Source: Scolanthus callimorphus (Eukaryota > Cnidaria > Anthozoa > Actiniaria > Edwardsiidae). From it: a DNA stretch of 64,000 bases. The DNA lies in assembly GCA_033964015.1 (NCBI GenBank), contig CM066912.1, forward strand, positions 11,381,399-11,445,398, written 5' to 3'. Below the pieces are notes generated by a model that worked only from the letters and a program-made list of their open reading frames with translations, was not told the DNA's origin and searched no databases. A program made the position numbers and the translations under genes. Of the stretch, positions 53,440 through 63,734 are shown in pieces; the stretch's first letter is position 1, and each line of letters opens with the position of its first letter.

Positions 53440-54000
53440 CCCGTTTCTATCGGAAGTCTTTGGTCTTTGGGCATGCTTCTCCTCTAATGATAATGTCGAA
53501 CAATGACGAGAAAGGCTCGTTGCAATTCAGGGGATATTTCTATTCTTGTCAGATCCTCTTTGCGAAAGGCGTTTAAATGTTTAGATAAGGAAAATTGTGA
53601 GGATTTTATTTGGTGCAAACTTGACAAGAATTTATTTGGGTTGCCTCGCGATATCTTTGTTTGTAGTGTGTATATCCCTCCTCAGAACTCGGCGCGAGAA
53701 CGAAGGCTCGACAATGATCATTTTGAAACATTATTCGGAAGCATATCTAGTTTTTCTAGAAAGGGAGAAATAATTATATGTGGAGATTTCAATGCTCGTA
53801 TTGGTGGTTTGTCGGATGTAGCTGACAGTGATAACTTTAATTCTCTTCCTTTGTTTCCTACAAGAAACCCGGTGAAAGTACGTTTTTCTAGGGATTCGCA
53901 TGTCAATTCTTATGGAAGATCACTTTTCAAACCCAAAAGACGATTTTACTTGACGATAGGTTCTCAGTTTTCCCTGACCCACAGAATTATCAGTTGAGGT
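53440..54000 (+). mobile_element. LINE fragment: endonuclease (EEP/APE) domain
   Basis: The frame at 53503-53997 contains DISILVRSSLRKAF, CVYIPP-type VCSVYIPPQNSARERR, and the catalytic-region motif IIICGDFNARIG. These are diagnostic of the apurinic-endonuclease-like domain at the N-terminus of non-LTR retrotransposon ORF2. The usual continuation after HVNSYGRSL is lost, so the element is truncated or internally deleted. The RT domain is absent. It lies in the last intron of the galaxin-like gene on the opposite strand. Confidence 0.85.
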
Positions 54001-54469
54001 GTTTGACAACTTCGACTTCCAGAAATCTGACCAAATATCTGAAAGCATGAATACACTTTTAAAAAAATCAGTCTCACCTCTTGGGATAAGTTTTCCATGG
54101 CAACATTTGAGGAAGCGCTTGTTGTACTTCACACCCTTACAGCAGCTGAAGATGTCAGGGAAGCAGATAAGACCTGCGGCGAAATGAGTTTAAGTAAATC
54201 AAAAGGCATGGCAGAATGTTAAAGTCAAGGGTGTGTCTAAATGCGTTCCATTATTCCTAGGTGATGGGCTTAGTGTGGTTGATGCGCGCGAGAAAAACCG
54301 GGAAACTGTTTCATAAAGCTTTATTTTTTTAGAGTACAAATGAGATATCACTTTAATATTTTGCAGCTTGAGTAGTAAACGAAACAATGCTGAAGTTGCG
54401 CAAGCAAAACTTTCTCGAGTCTCTTAGACTCGTGTCATATTCAACGGATTGAAGCATATATTCGGATAC

Positions 54470-54513
54470 AATTATTCGCCGACAATATATTCGCCGACAT
54501 ATATTCGCCGACA
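54470..54513. repeat. ATATTCGCCGACA short tandem repeat
   Basis: Three copies of about 14 bases. Confidence 0.8.
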
Positions 54514-54540
54514 ATGGGCTGTTCCATATTATATCGAGGA

Positions 54541-55010
54541 ACATTCAATTTCAACAGGGGCCGCTGTGTTTGACCCTGGAATTTTTACAGGACGTGTTGA
54601 TTTTGACCCTAAAATTTCCACAGGGACATTCATTTCACCCTGGAATTTCCACAGGGTATTCTGTTTGCAAATGTGGAATTTCGACAGGCCCACAAGAGAA
54701 TGAACAATTTCCACAGGAGGTGTACAGGAGAGGAGGCAGCCTGAAATTTCCACAGGGACATTCATTGGAATTTCCACAGGGTATTCTGTTTGCAAATGGG
54801 GAATTTCCACAGGCCCACAAGAGAATGAGGAATTTCCACAGGAGGTGTACAGGACAGGAGGCAGCCTGAAATTTCCATAAGGACATTCATTGGAATTTCC
54901 ACAGGGTATTCTGTTTGCAAATGGGGAATTTCCACAGGCCCACAAGAGAATGAGGAATTTCCACAGGAGGTGTACAGGACAGGAGGCAGCCTGAAATTTC
55001 CACAGGGGTA
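54541..55010. repeat. 125-bp minisatellite of GGAATTTCCACAGG
   Basis: Three 125-bp units start at 54641, 54766 and 54891 (TGGAATTTCCACAGGGTATT). Each contains four or five variants of the 14-base subunit RRAATTTCCACAGG. A less regular stretch (54541-54640) lies to the left. It stays open in several frames on both strands because of the subunit, but no splice context supports coding. In the last intron of the galaxin-like gene. Confidence 0.88.
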
Positions 55011-55100
55011 GAGGAATTTTTGAATATTTGGAGTTCCTCGATAATGGGGTACGGCTATTTTTTGTGAACAGCCCAATATATATTTTCGGGAGGTTCTTAC

Positions 55101-55223
55101 GCTTGGAGATGATTTTCCCTCGGCAGCATTGCCTCACTCGTCTATCATACAGTCGCTCTTTACAGCAGCCTTGCTTGAGAGGGTTGTAGTGCCGTTTGCC
55201 ACACAAGAAGACACATGGTTTGC
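55101..55223 (-). CDS. Galaxin-like gene, exon 8 of those seen
   Basis: 123 nt, acceptor TACTTTAG, donor GTAAGAACC. It reads KPCVFLCGKRHYNPLKQGCC, then KERLYDRRVRQCCRGKIISK. Two CC pairs; phase 1-1 like every exon of the series. Confidence 0.88.
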
Positions 55224-55489
55224 CTAAAGTAGACACAAAATACGATGGTAATGGCCTAAATCTTCTCTTGTGTGTAATTCTGTGCGAGTTTTCTTTCCTA
55301 TACCATGAAAAATTCCAAGCACAACTTGAATAGGATCCTAACAACTCCATCCGGTTCTCGAATCAGCAGCTAGACTAGTAAGGCATAGTCGAAATATTTT
55401 GTGCCTATCCACTGCCTTTGGGCCCGGTGGGTAGGCGTAAAGCTGTATGCAGCTCACGGGCATGAGATCAATTATAGGTCTCTTTATCT

Positions 55490-55560
55490 TCCAAGAAATG
55501 CCATGTAAAATTGATCACCTCTTCCAAGAAATGCCATGTAAAATTGATCACCTCTTCCAA
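55490..55560. repeat. 33-bp direct duplication
   Basis: CTTCCAAGAAATGCCATGTA followed by AAATTGATCACCT, twice in tandem. Intronic. Confidence 0.85.
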
Positions 55561-55831
55561 GCTAAGAGGACTCGCTCTCCCTCCCCCTGCTACGGTTTCA
55601 CAGGAAATATAATTCTGTCCAATAAAGTTGTTTAAAAAAACAATAACACATCAGATGTAGAAGATGTAAATCGTAACTTGATTCAAATGATATGACTGTA
55701 TAAAAAACAGCTTGCTTTGGGTTTTATTGTTAGTGATCTGAAGCAAAGACTATGTAAATTTTGCGACTTGATATAATTAGTCGCAATTAGTTATCGTTCT
55801 TGCGACAGTATCGGTCATCATTTGAGCTTAC

Positions 55832-55993
55832 TTTTTGGATAAATGAATCCAAAGCAGCACTTTCGAGCGCCCTTGTGATACAGCTTTGCCTTGCAGCATC
55901 CGTGTGATTTCTTGTTGTAGATCTGTCTGCCGCAGCACCCTTGGATTTTAGGGTTGTAAGGCTTCCTCCAACAGTATGGCATACAAGGCTTCC
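55832..55993 (-). CDS. Galaxin-like gene, exon 7 of those seen
   Basis: 162 nt, acceptor CAAATTGCAG, donor GTAAGC. It reads KPCMPYCWRKPYNPKIQGCC, GRQIYNKKSHGCC, KAKLYHKGARKCC and FGFIYPK: three CC pairs plus an entry pair C-x3-C. Phase 1-1. The intron side of this exon has been duplicated twice as relics (56486-56535, 57893-57945). Confidence 0.9.
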
Positions 55994-56021
55994 CTGCAAT
56001 TTGATAAAGCCACGATGTTTA

Positions 56022-56416
56022 AAGGGACATGGTCACCTAGAAAACACTAAAATCATTATTTTTACAAAATACAAAAATATTCTCTGACATTGAAAGAGTC
56101 AGTTTAAAGAAAGAAGTACGGAAAAGTTCATTGCATTACGATGAATGATTGCTGAGTTATGAGCGATTAAGATAGATAGATTAAGATGGCAAATTTAATA
56201 TTTTTGAAAAAAGATTGAGGTAAACCGATTTCAAAAGAGTCGGATTTCCTCATGTAAGCTGTAATTACAATCCACGAATATCTTTGCAATCCTATATCGA
56301 AATGACCTCAACTTTTCACCATGTCAAGTTGAAAGCATTCTTTACAAATTTGACTTGTTATTTTTATTATTTGTGATATTATAACTGTGATGTTTTCGGT
56401 GACCGTGTCCCTTTAA
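56022..56416. mobile_element. ~0.4-kb MITE in a galaxin intron
   Basis: TIRs TAAAGGGACATGGTCACCTAGAAAAC / TAAAGGGACACGGTCACCGAAAAC. AT-rich interior. Confidence 0.85.
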
Positions 56417-56485
56417 TAATCTGCTAATCTTATAAAATAATCTCCTTATATAAGCGTCTGTTGGATAAACGGAGTTGGCTTCCTC

Positions 56486-56535
56486 GAATAGTATAGCATA
56501 GAAGGCTTCCTATACAATTCGATAGAGCCATGATG
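56486..56535 (-). pseudogene. Relic of galaxin exon border, copy 1
   Basis: GAATAGTATAGCATAGAAGGCTTCCTATACAATTCGATAGAGCCATGATG resembles the acceptor side of the exon at 55993 (about 80% by eye), but the AG acceptor and the cysteine codons are damaged. Confidence 0.55.
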
Positions 56536-57366
56536 TTTTAGAATCTGTTAATCTTATATATTAATTTATAAAATAACTGCGATAGTGTGCGCGCTCTGAT
56601 TGGTCGAAAGCCAATTACCATAACACTAATGTTATGGCGCATGGCTTTGACCGGAAGTGTGTTTCCACTCGACAAACTATGACAAAACCACAACAGTTTC
56701 TATCATTTCTCAATCTAAATCTTCAAAAAATAGCATCTATAAAACGATGAAACCTTCAGAAAACTGTAGAAAAGATTTGCAGCGTGAGGAAATAGCGAGA
56801 GTGGACAGTTCATTTTTGATTTAGTAAGTGAAAACGATCAAATAAAAATCGACGGAAAACGACAAGGTACGGTCTACGCAGTTTATGATGGATTGCATAT
56901 AAAATAGGATGGCAATAGCTTCTTTATGGCTAAACAACCTTTCGACTTCGTTTGTGCTACGAAAACAGACAAAAACAACGGCTCGCATAACATTTTCCGT
57001 GGAGATTTTTGCAAACTATGTGTTGCACTTTTTGCCGATTTCGCATTTAAATGCATTCATTTTCACGACATTTTTCCATTGAAGACAATTCACTAAATGA
57101 AATCTCTCCTGTTATAAGCTGAACAAAAGTGCTTTATAAATTCCATTAATGGTCTCAGTAAAGAGAAAACACAACAAAAATTGAGCGAATTGAGCCACAC
57201 TGAGATCGATCAAAACTCTGCATAAATGTTGTCCTTTCATGGCGTGTTTTGTTGCTATTTTATAAAAGAAGGGGCTCATGTTCCCACAGCCTTTGTTCTT
57301 CTCCCAACCTTTCACGCGTACTACCATCAGGCTACGGTACATGGAAGAATGTGTTCTATTTCTTAA

Positions 57367-57858
57367 ATAGTAAAAACCCGCATAAAAGATCGGATTAAGA
57401 ACACTCCAGGCTGAAATTTAGTCAGAAAGGTACCTTATACATAAAACACACGCAGCCTTAAAGTTAAATATTGTTCTTGTATAAAAAATTGCTGCCAGTA
57501 ATAACAGATTTGAGTACAGTATCCCAATGTGGTAGAGTACTGATCACAGTAGATCAAGGAGTATATCAATATAATGTGCTAGACCATTGCACACACACTT
57601 CTACAGCAGGTACTCTATGGGGAATTCCAGGGTGCATAGCAATTGTTTTTAAATTTGGCTAATTGTGAACACTAAGTGATTGTCACCTTCTGCCAATCCC
57701 ATTCATTATTTGACTGTTGGAAGTGTATGCAGTAAGAAGCAACTTTAAGAACACCTTAAGAACATTTTCAGGCTGATTTTGCAGAAAACACCCAATGTAT
57801 AAGAACAAAATCAGCCTGAATCCAAAAACACCTGTTCTTTTATGCCGGTTTTTACTGT
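57367..57858. mobile_element. ~0.49-kb MITE in a galaxin intron
   Basis: The left AGTAAAAACCCGCATAAAAGATC...CAGGCTGAAATTT pairs with the right AAAATCAGCCTG...GTTCTTTTATGCCGGTTTTTACT. Confidence 0.8.
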
Positions 57859-57892
57859 ATCCTTATATTTAGCGTCTGTCGGGGAAACGGAA

Positions 57893-57945
57893 CAGTATAG
57901 CATACAATACTTCCCTGCAATTTGATAGAGCCATGATGTTTTAGA
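57893..57945 (-). pseudogene. Relic of galaxin exon border, copy 2
   Basis: CAGTATAGCATACAATACTTCCCTGCAATTTGATAGAGCCATGATG keeps the CTGCAATTTGATA acceptor of the exon at 55993 but only about 30 bases of exon-like sequence. Confidence 0.55.
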
Positions 57946-58081
57946 ATCTGCTAATCTTATATATTAAAATCCATCGGGAAAACGTTTGTGATTAGCAGAT
58001 TTTTTCCCGCCACTTTTGCGCGCGCGGTGCAAGACAGGAAGACCACAGCAAATATTTTGCAGAGCTACGAATTTGAACATT

Positions 58082-58202
58082 AAAGGCCCATCACCAACCG
58101 GGAGTCTTTGCACCCCGTTTTCTTTTGTTTTCAAATTGATTGTTTTCGGGTGCTCTGATTGGTTGAGTCCGAAAAGGCTCTCGGTTGGTGATGGGCCTTT
58201 AA
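58082..58202. mobile_element. Small MITE (AAGGCCCATCACCAACCG)
   Basis: 121 bp with about 25-bp TIRs, AAGGCCCATCACCAACCGGGAG / AAGGCCCATCACCAACCGAGAG, probably TA-flanked. Confidence 0.85.
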
Positions 58203-58274
58203 GGAGCATTCTGTACATTCATTTTCAAAGAGAAATTTTCAGGAAGTAAATAATTGAAAACCTTTTCTTCGCAA

Positions 58275-58514
58275 TTATATTTGTTTAATTGTTGCACTGT
58301 GACGAATTCCGTTTCTGTATCGCCGTATTTGATTTACTCTCATTCTCATTACACTGCGATCCCCAACATTCAAAAGGCCGACTTCAAAAACGCGTTTTAG
58401 GATATCAATCAAACTGTGACCATGACGACGTCTCGTCTCGGGGCACGTGAGCTTCGTGCGAGCGGTCACCATCGCCATCTTGTGTATAATTTGGGTTAAA
58501 TTTCGAGAGTTCAC
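58275..58514 (-). other. 79-codon ORF in a galaxin intron
   Basis: AAGATGGCGATGG gives MAMVTARTKLTCPETRRRHG...; contains ILKRVFEVGLLNVGDRSVMR. The start context is good but no family is recognised; possibly a transposon 5' fragment. Confidence 0.2.
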
Positions 58515-58819
58515 TCTCGAGACCTAGCTATATCCTATCAAAAAAACTTAAAAATCCTATAAGAAAACTTGTTTACTCACGTTTAGAGCGCGGACGTGAC
58601 TTTTCGGATCGAGCCCCTTCCATTACAAACACTTTTTTAAAACTCGAACCGGCAACTCGCAGCTTGTAACTCGCAACTCTTATTAAATGAAGTACTATGA
58701 TATGAAATTCAAGTGAAGATAAATCTCCCAATTCCGGTATTATCATGTGGTAATAGTCAAAGGAAGCCTGTTACGCAACTGCGCAGCTGTTTTGCGCATC
58801 TCACATCAGAGAAGTATCC

Positions 58820-59025
58820 ATTCTCGAACCCAGAGCTCCCCGGTTCGTCTGCTCGCAGGGGAGGCTCTGGGGACATCCATTTGAGGGCCTTCGCTGATTG
58901 GCTGATATTAAACGTTGGTGCATGCGCAAAAAGGTGTTTCTCTCAGCGGCTCTGTATCAAATCTCGCGCATGCGTCAATGGCTGTCACCAGAGTCACCAG
59001 AAGAATTAGCTCTGGGTTCGAGAAT
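58820..59025. mobile_element. MITE family E, copy 3
   Basis: Same TIRs as 24980-25281 (ATTCTCGAACCCAGAGCTCC.../...AGCTCTGGGTTCGAGAAT), shorter interior. Independent of the tRNA array. Confidence 0.85.
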
Positions 59026-59254
59026 GAGAAGCATCGTTCCGTAACGATGACTAGCGAAGGTTTAAAACCTCGAAAACAATCGCTTATAATCTCGCTGTTA
59101 CTCGATCCATCGGACCATTCTTTTTAACTTTACATATTCTTAAATAGTTATCTGATAGGATGGTCTAATTAGTTTTCCTGATGAATCAAGGATGCGACAG
59201 AGCGGATATGACCTACTTACTAAATCTCAAATAATAAGATCAGGATAACTCAGA

Positions 59255-59570
59255 CAACCTGGAGTTTTTGCATAGAGACTCCTCATTGGATTAAAAACAA
59301 AATATCAAAAATGACTTTTTTCTAACATTTTTTAAACTTTTTTTAAACTTTGGTTTATGTGTCATTTTATGGAAGAATTAGTACTCTGATCAGCAATTAT
59401 GCAAACGTTGTTCAATCATATCTAAAATTCATATTCTTCAAATTTCTCAAAAATATGGAATCAAGCTTTTGGTCATTGACACTCTTTGTATACGGAATCT
59501 TGAGCTTATATATTAAAATATGGCGAAGTTATACATTACATTTTTGGTCATTTCCGCTCTGTCGTCAGGT
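59255..59570 (+). repeat. Dispersed ~300-bp repeat, copy 2
   Basis: Inverse of 50820-51125. It ends 15 bases from the donor of the exon at 59585. Confidence 0.7.
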
Positions 59571-59584
59571 TCCCTTTAACATAC

Positions 59585-59746
59585 CTCTTCTGATGAGCCG
59601 TCCTCGGCAGCATTGGAATACGCTCTTAAGGTAGGGCCAACCCGCACAGCAGCCATGAGTCATTTTCTTGTAGATGTATCCATAGCAACAGCCGCAGGTT
59701 GCCGGGTCATAGGGCACTCTCCAGCATAGTTTCAGACAAGGTTTGC
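59585..59746 (-). CDS. Galaxin-like gene, exon 6 of those seen
   Basis: 162 nt, acceptor TTCACACCAG, donor GTATGTT. It reads KPCLKLCWRVPYDPATCGCC, YGYIYKKMTHGCC, AGWPYLKSVFQCC and RGRLIRR. It has an extra unpaired cysteine before the first pair (ATCGCC). Phase 1-1. Confidence 0.9.
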
Positions 59747-59787
59747 CTGGTGTGAAAATCAAAACGCAACGCTATCAACCATTTTGT

Positions 59788-60243
59788 AACTCAGTTGGTA
59801 GATGAGGAGCCCATCAATAGGAGATGTCATCTTTGTTACTGGATCCGTGAGGCACCGTTTTTCCTGCTCCCTATCTATTTTAAAAACAAATTTGGCGCGA
59901 GTACTTGTAAAAATCGTCCAATCAGCGTCCAGTCAGCTACCAGATCTGAATATTGTATAAATTATGTCCATTGATAAACATGGCGGAAAGAAGCGAAAAA
60001 CTTTGCGGGTCAAATTCCTTTGTAAATGTCAGTTCGGTATCTAAGTCCCAACCTCAAAATATCCCGAGAAATCGCATTTGGCCTCCGCGCCGCAATCTTC
60101 AGTTTCGGCACTCTTGGCGAACCAACAACATATTTCAAATGCAAATTCGAATCTAAAAATAACTAGGTCAGGAAATACGCTACCTCAACTATATAGGTTA
60201 GATAAAAGCTCCTATTGATGGGCTCCTGATGTAACTCAGTTGC
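59788..60243. mobile_element. TIR element with a short ORF
   Basis: About 38-bp TIRs GTAACTCAGTTGGTAGATGAGGAGCCCATC / CTAGCAACTGAGTTACATCAGGAGCCCATC, both reading inward to AATAGGAG. Inside, 59980-60156 reads MAERSEKLCGSNSFVNVSSV..., a fragment of unknown family. Confidence 0.8.
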
Positions 60244-60809
60244 TAGATTTAAGTCAAGCTTGAATATCTCTGGACTGCTAAATTGTTTAGTGATAATTGC
60301 AGCAACATTTATAAAGTAGCAAATAGTTTGTATGGAGAAGTACTCATAAACAGACATGGACTGCACTTTATTATAAGTCACGAACTCTCCAATACAATAC
60401 AATTTTATTGTGCATAAATGAGGATCAGAGTCTCTATAATATTTATATAAGGCAGGGTATGGCCATTAAATCAAATGGCATTTCTTCGTTATTCCCTTTA
60501 TTTTAAACTCTTTATGCAAAGTGACTGGGAGTTATTGTTGTGACGTCAACGATAAGCAACCCGTAAGTCCAAGATGGTGTCGACCATATCGTAACTTTGC
60601 GAAGTTTATTCGGGTGTTACAAATTCTCTGGATGTCTGGGATGTGGAAGGGTAAGAAGACCAAAAAACCTACAAGGTAGATGTTATTCCTTAGCATAGCA
60701 AGTTTTTAGATATCAAGTGTTTCTTGAAGGGGGATTCTTTTAAGTAACAAACATTCTAAGAAAAACTGTGGCATTTTATACTTAGTCAGAAACTAGAAGA
60801 CACTCTTAC

Positions 60810-60974
60810 TTTTAGGGACAATGCGACCATTTCTACAACATTTGTGTTTTCTCTTTTGGTAGATTCGGTTTCTGCAGCAGCCGTGCGTCAGTTTGTTGTA
60901 GATAAGTCTCCCGCAGCAAGCGTGTAGTCTAGGATTGTATGATCTACCAGCACACAGGAACGGGCAGGGCCTGT
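60810..60974 (-). CDS. Galaxin-like gene, exon 5 of those seen
   Basis: 165 nt, acceptor CAACTTCAG, donor GTAAGAG. It reads RPCPFLCAGRSYNPRLHACC, GRLIYNKLTHGCC, RNRIYQKRKHKCC and RNGRIVPK. Eight cysteines: C-x3-C entry pair and three CC pairs. Phase 1-1. The most diverged member of the five-unit tandem. Confidence 0.92.
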
Positions 60975-61355
60975 CTGAAGTTGGAAATAGAATGTATTTC
61001 AGCATATGAGCATCAGATTTATATAAGGCAGGGTATGGCCATTAAATCAAGTGGCCTCTCTTTGTTATTCCCTTTATTTTAAACTCTTAAGTGACTGGGA
61101 GTTATTGTTGTGACGTCAAAGATAAGCAACCCGTAAGTCCAAGATGGCGTCGGCCATATCGTAATTTTGCGAAGTTTATTCGGGTGTTCAAATTCTCTGG
61201 ATGTCTGGGATGAGGAAGGGTAAGAAGTCAAAAAAACATATAACGTACATGTTATTCCTTAGCATAGCAAGTTTATTGAAGGGGGATTCTTTTAAGTAAC
61301 AGACTTTCTCAGAAAAACATCGTATACTTAGTCAGAAACTAAAAGAGTATCTTAC

Positions 61356-61520
61356 TTTTAGGGACAATGCGACCATTTCTACAACATTTGTGTTTTCTCT
61401 TATGGTAGATTCGGTTTCTGCAGCAGCCGTGCGTCAGTTTGTTGTAGATAATTCTCCCACAGCAAGCATGTATTCTAGGATTGTATGATCTACCAGCACA
61501 CAGGAACGGGCAGGGCCTGT
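61356..61520 (-). CDS. Galaxin-like gene, exon 4 of those seen
   Basis: 165 nt, acceptor CAACGTCAG, donor GTAAGATAC. Same cysteine layout as the exon at 60810, with YNPRIHACC, GRIIYNKL and IYHKRKHKCC. No difference seen from the next exon upstream. Confidence 0.92.
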
Positions 61521-61931
61521 CTGACGTTGGAAATAGAATGTATTTCAGGATATGAGCATCAGAATCTCTATAATATTAATATAAGGCAGGTTTGGCCATT
61601 AAATCAAATTGCATTTCTTTTTTGTTCCCTTTATTTTAAACTCTTTAAAAAAACATCGTACTTAGTCAGAAACTAAAAGACAAGCAAACCTTCAAAGATA
61701 AGTAACCCGTAAGTCCAAGATGGCGTCCGCCATATCGTAATTTTGCGAAGTTTATTCGGGTGTTCAAATTCTCTGGATGTCTGGGATGAGGAAGGGTAAG
61801 AAGTCAAAAAAACATACAAGGTACATGTTATTCCTTAGCATAGCAAGTTTATTGAAGGGGGATTCTTTTAAGTAACAGACTTTCTCAGAAAAACATCGTA
61901 TACTTAGTCAGAAACTAAAAGAGTATCTTAC

Positions 61932-62096
61932 TTTTAGGGACAATGCGACCATTTCTACAACATTTGTGTTTTCTCTTATGGTAGATTCGGTTTCTGCAGC
62001 AGCCGTGCGTCAGTTTGTTGTAGATAATTCTCCCACAGCAAGCATGTATTCTAGGATTGTATGATCTACCAGCACACAGGAACGGGCAGGGCCTGT
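61932..62096 (-). CDS. Galaxin-like gene, exon 3 of those seen
   Basis: 165 nt; by eye identical to 61356-61520 in the exon and nearly so in the flanking introns. Either a very recent duplication or gene conversion. Confidence 0.92.
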
Positions 62097-62529
62097 CTGA
62101 CGTTGGAAATAGAATGTATTTCAGGATATGAGCATCAGAATCTCTATAATATTAATATACGGCAGGTTTGGCCATTAAATCAAATTGCATTTCTTTGTTG
62201 TTCCCTTTATTTTAAACTCTTTAAAAAAACATCGTACTTAGTCAGAAACTAAAAGACAAGCAACCCTTCAAAGATAAGTAACCCGTAAGTCCAAGATGGC
62301 GCTCCGCCATATCGTAATTTTGCGAAGTCTATTCGGGTGTTACAAATTATCTGGATGTCTGGGATGTGGAAGGGTAAGAAGTAAAAAAAAAACCTACCAG
62401 GTAGATGTTATTCCTTAGCATAGCAAGTTTTCAGACATCAAAATGTTTCTTGAAGGGGGATTTTTTAAGTAACAAACTTTCTCAGAAAAAACATCGTATA
62501 CTTAGTCAGAAACTAAAAGACTATCTTAC

Positions 62530-62694
62530 TTTTAGGGACAATGCGACCATTTCTACAACATTTGTGTTTTCTTTTATGGTAGATTCGCTTTCTGCAGCAG
62601 CCGTGAGTCAGTTTGTTGTAGATAATTCTCCCACAGCAGCCATGTAGTCTAGGATTGTATGATCTACCAGCACACAGGAACGGGCAGGGCCTCT
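62530..62694 (-). CDS. Galaxin-like gene, exon 2 of those seen
   Basis: 165 nt, acceptor CAACTTCAG. It reads RPCPFLCAGRSYNPRLHGCC, GRIIYNKLTHGCC, RKRIYHKRKHKCC and RNGRIVPK. Differs from its neighbours at a few residues. Phase 1-1. Confidence 0.92.
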
Positions 62695-63096
62695 CTGAAG
62701 TTGGAAATAGAATGTATTTCAACGTATGAGCATCAGAATCTCTATAATATTTATATAAGGCAGGGTATGGCCATTAAATCAAGTGGTCTCTCTTTGTTAT
62801 TCCCTTTATTTTAAACTCTTTATACAAAGTGACTGGGAGTTATTGTTGTGACGTCAAAGATAAGCAAACCGTAAGTCCAAGACGGCGTCGGTCATATCGT
62901 AATTTTGCGAAGTTTATTCGGGTATTACAAATTCTCTGGATGTCTGGGATGAGGAAGAGTAAGAAGTCAAAAAAAACATACAAGGTAGATGTTATTCCTT
63001 AGCATAGCACAGTTTATTGAAGGGGGATTATTTTAAGTAACAAACTTTCTCGGAAAAACATCGTATACTTAGTCAGAAACTAAAAGAGTATCTTAC

Positions 63097-63260
63097 TTTT
63101 AGGGACAATGCGACCATTTCTACAACATTTGTGTTTTCTCTTATGGTAGATTCGGTTTCTGCAGCAGCCGTGCGTTAGTTTGTTGTAGATAATTCTCCAC
63201 AGCAAGCATGTATTCTAGGATTGTATGATCTACCAGCACACAGGAACGGGCAGGGCCTGT
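63097..63260 (-). pseudogene. Galaxin-like gene, exon 1 of those seen, with a 1-nt deletion
   Basis: Same exon with intact splice sites, but 164 nt. CTCCACAGC (plus strand, about 63194-63202) has lost one C compared with CTCCCACAGC in the others. The frame is broken after the first third of the exon. Because every exon is phase 1-1, skipping this one would keep the reading frame. The gene continues past the right end of the window. Confidence 0.8.
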
Positions 63261-63457
63261 CTGAAATTGGAAATAGAATATATTTAAGCATATGAGCATC
63301 AGAATCTCTATAATATTTATGTAAGACAGGGTTGGCCATTAAATCAAATTGCATTTCTTTGTTATTCCCTTTATTTTAAACTCTTTATACAAAGTGACTG
63401 GGAGTTGTTGTTGTGACGTTAAAGATAAGCAACCAGTAAGTCCAAGATGGCGTCGGC

Positions 63458-63734
63458 CTAAATGATCTCCCTGGAGCGCTGGAGTCTTGCAATGTGTTAA
63501 TGTACGAGGACGATACTTTTTTGTCCTGGTAAGCAAGCGTCCATTATTGAGGCAACCCTAAATAGAGAACTGAGCCGGATTGGGAACTGGCTTCAGATTA
63601 ACAGCTTATTTATCAACGTTATAAAGACGGAAGCCATGATATTTGGGACTTTGCAAATACTTTCTAATAATATTGATAGCTTTTCAATAGAAATCAATGA
63701 TGCTCCAATCAAGCGTGTAACAGAATTTAAGAGC
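63458..63734 (+). mobile_element. LINE fragment: reverse transcriptase palm
   Basis: Reads LNDLPGALESCNVLMYEDDT, the box of the RT active site (usual YADD is here YEDD). After a stop/frameshift it continues ATLNRELSRIGNWLQINSL, then KTEAMIFG, the typical thumb-side motif. 5' and 3' truncated. It interrupts the sixth duplicated unit. Confidence 0.85.

Larger units (their letters stand above)
60420..63457. repeat. Tandem exon-plus-intron duplication, 5 full units and a partial sixth
   Basis: Unit of 546-598 bp (exon starts spaced 546, 576, 598 and 566 bp). Each unit contains a 165-nt galaxin exon, TAATATTTATATAAGGCAGG, TGGCCATTAAATCAA, a CCAAGATGGCGTC phrase (YY1-like) and TATTCGGGTGTT. Some units carry TGACGTCAA. 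Units 2 and 3 (61356-61932 and 61932-62530) are almost identical, including introns. The sixth unit is cut at 63457 by a LINE. Confidence 0.92.

Noticed and set aside
54529..55350. 273-codon minus-strand ORF with repeated CGNSSFSCGPVEIPHLQTEY
   Set aside because: Only the part at 55101-55223 is a real exon. The repeated section is a 125-bp minisatellite read through in frame beyond a splice donor.
61485..62252. Two near-identical plus-strand ORFs (MIYQHTGTGRACLTLE)
   Set aside because: They are antisense to galaxin exons and look conserved only because the DNA units are duplicated.
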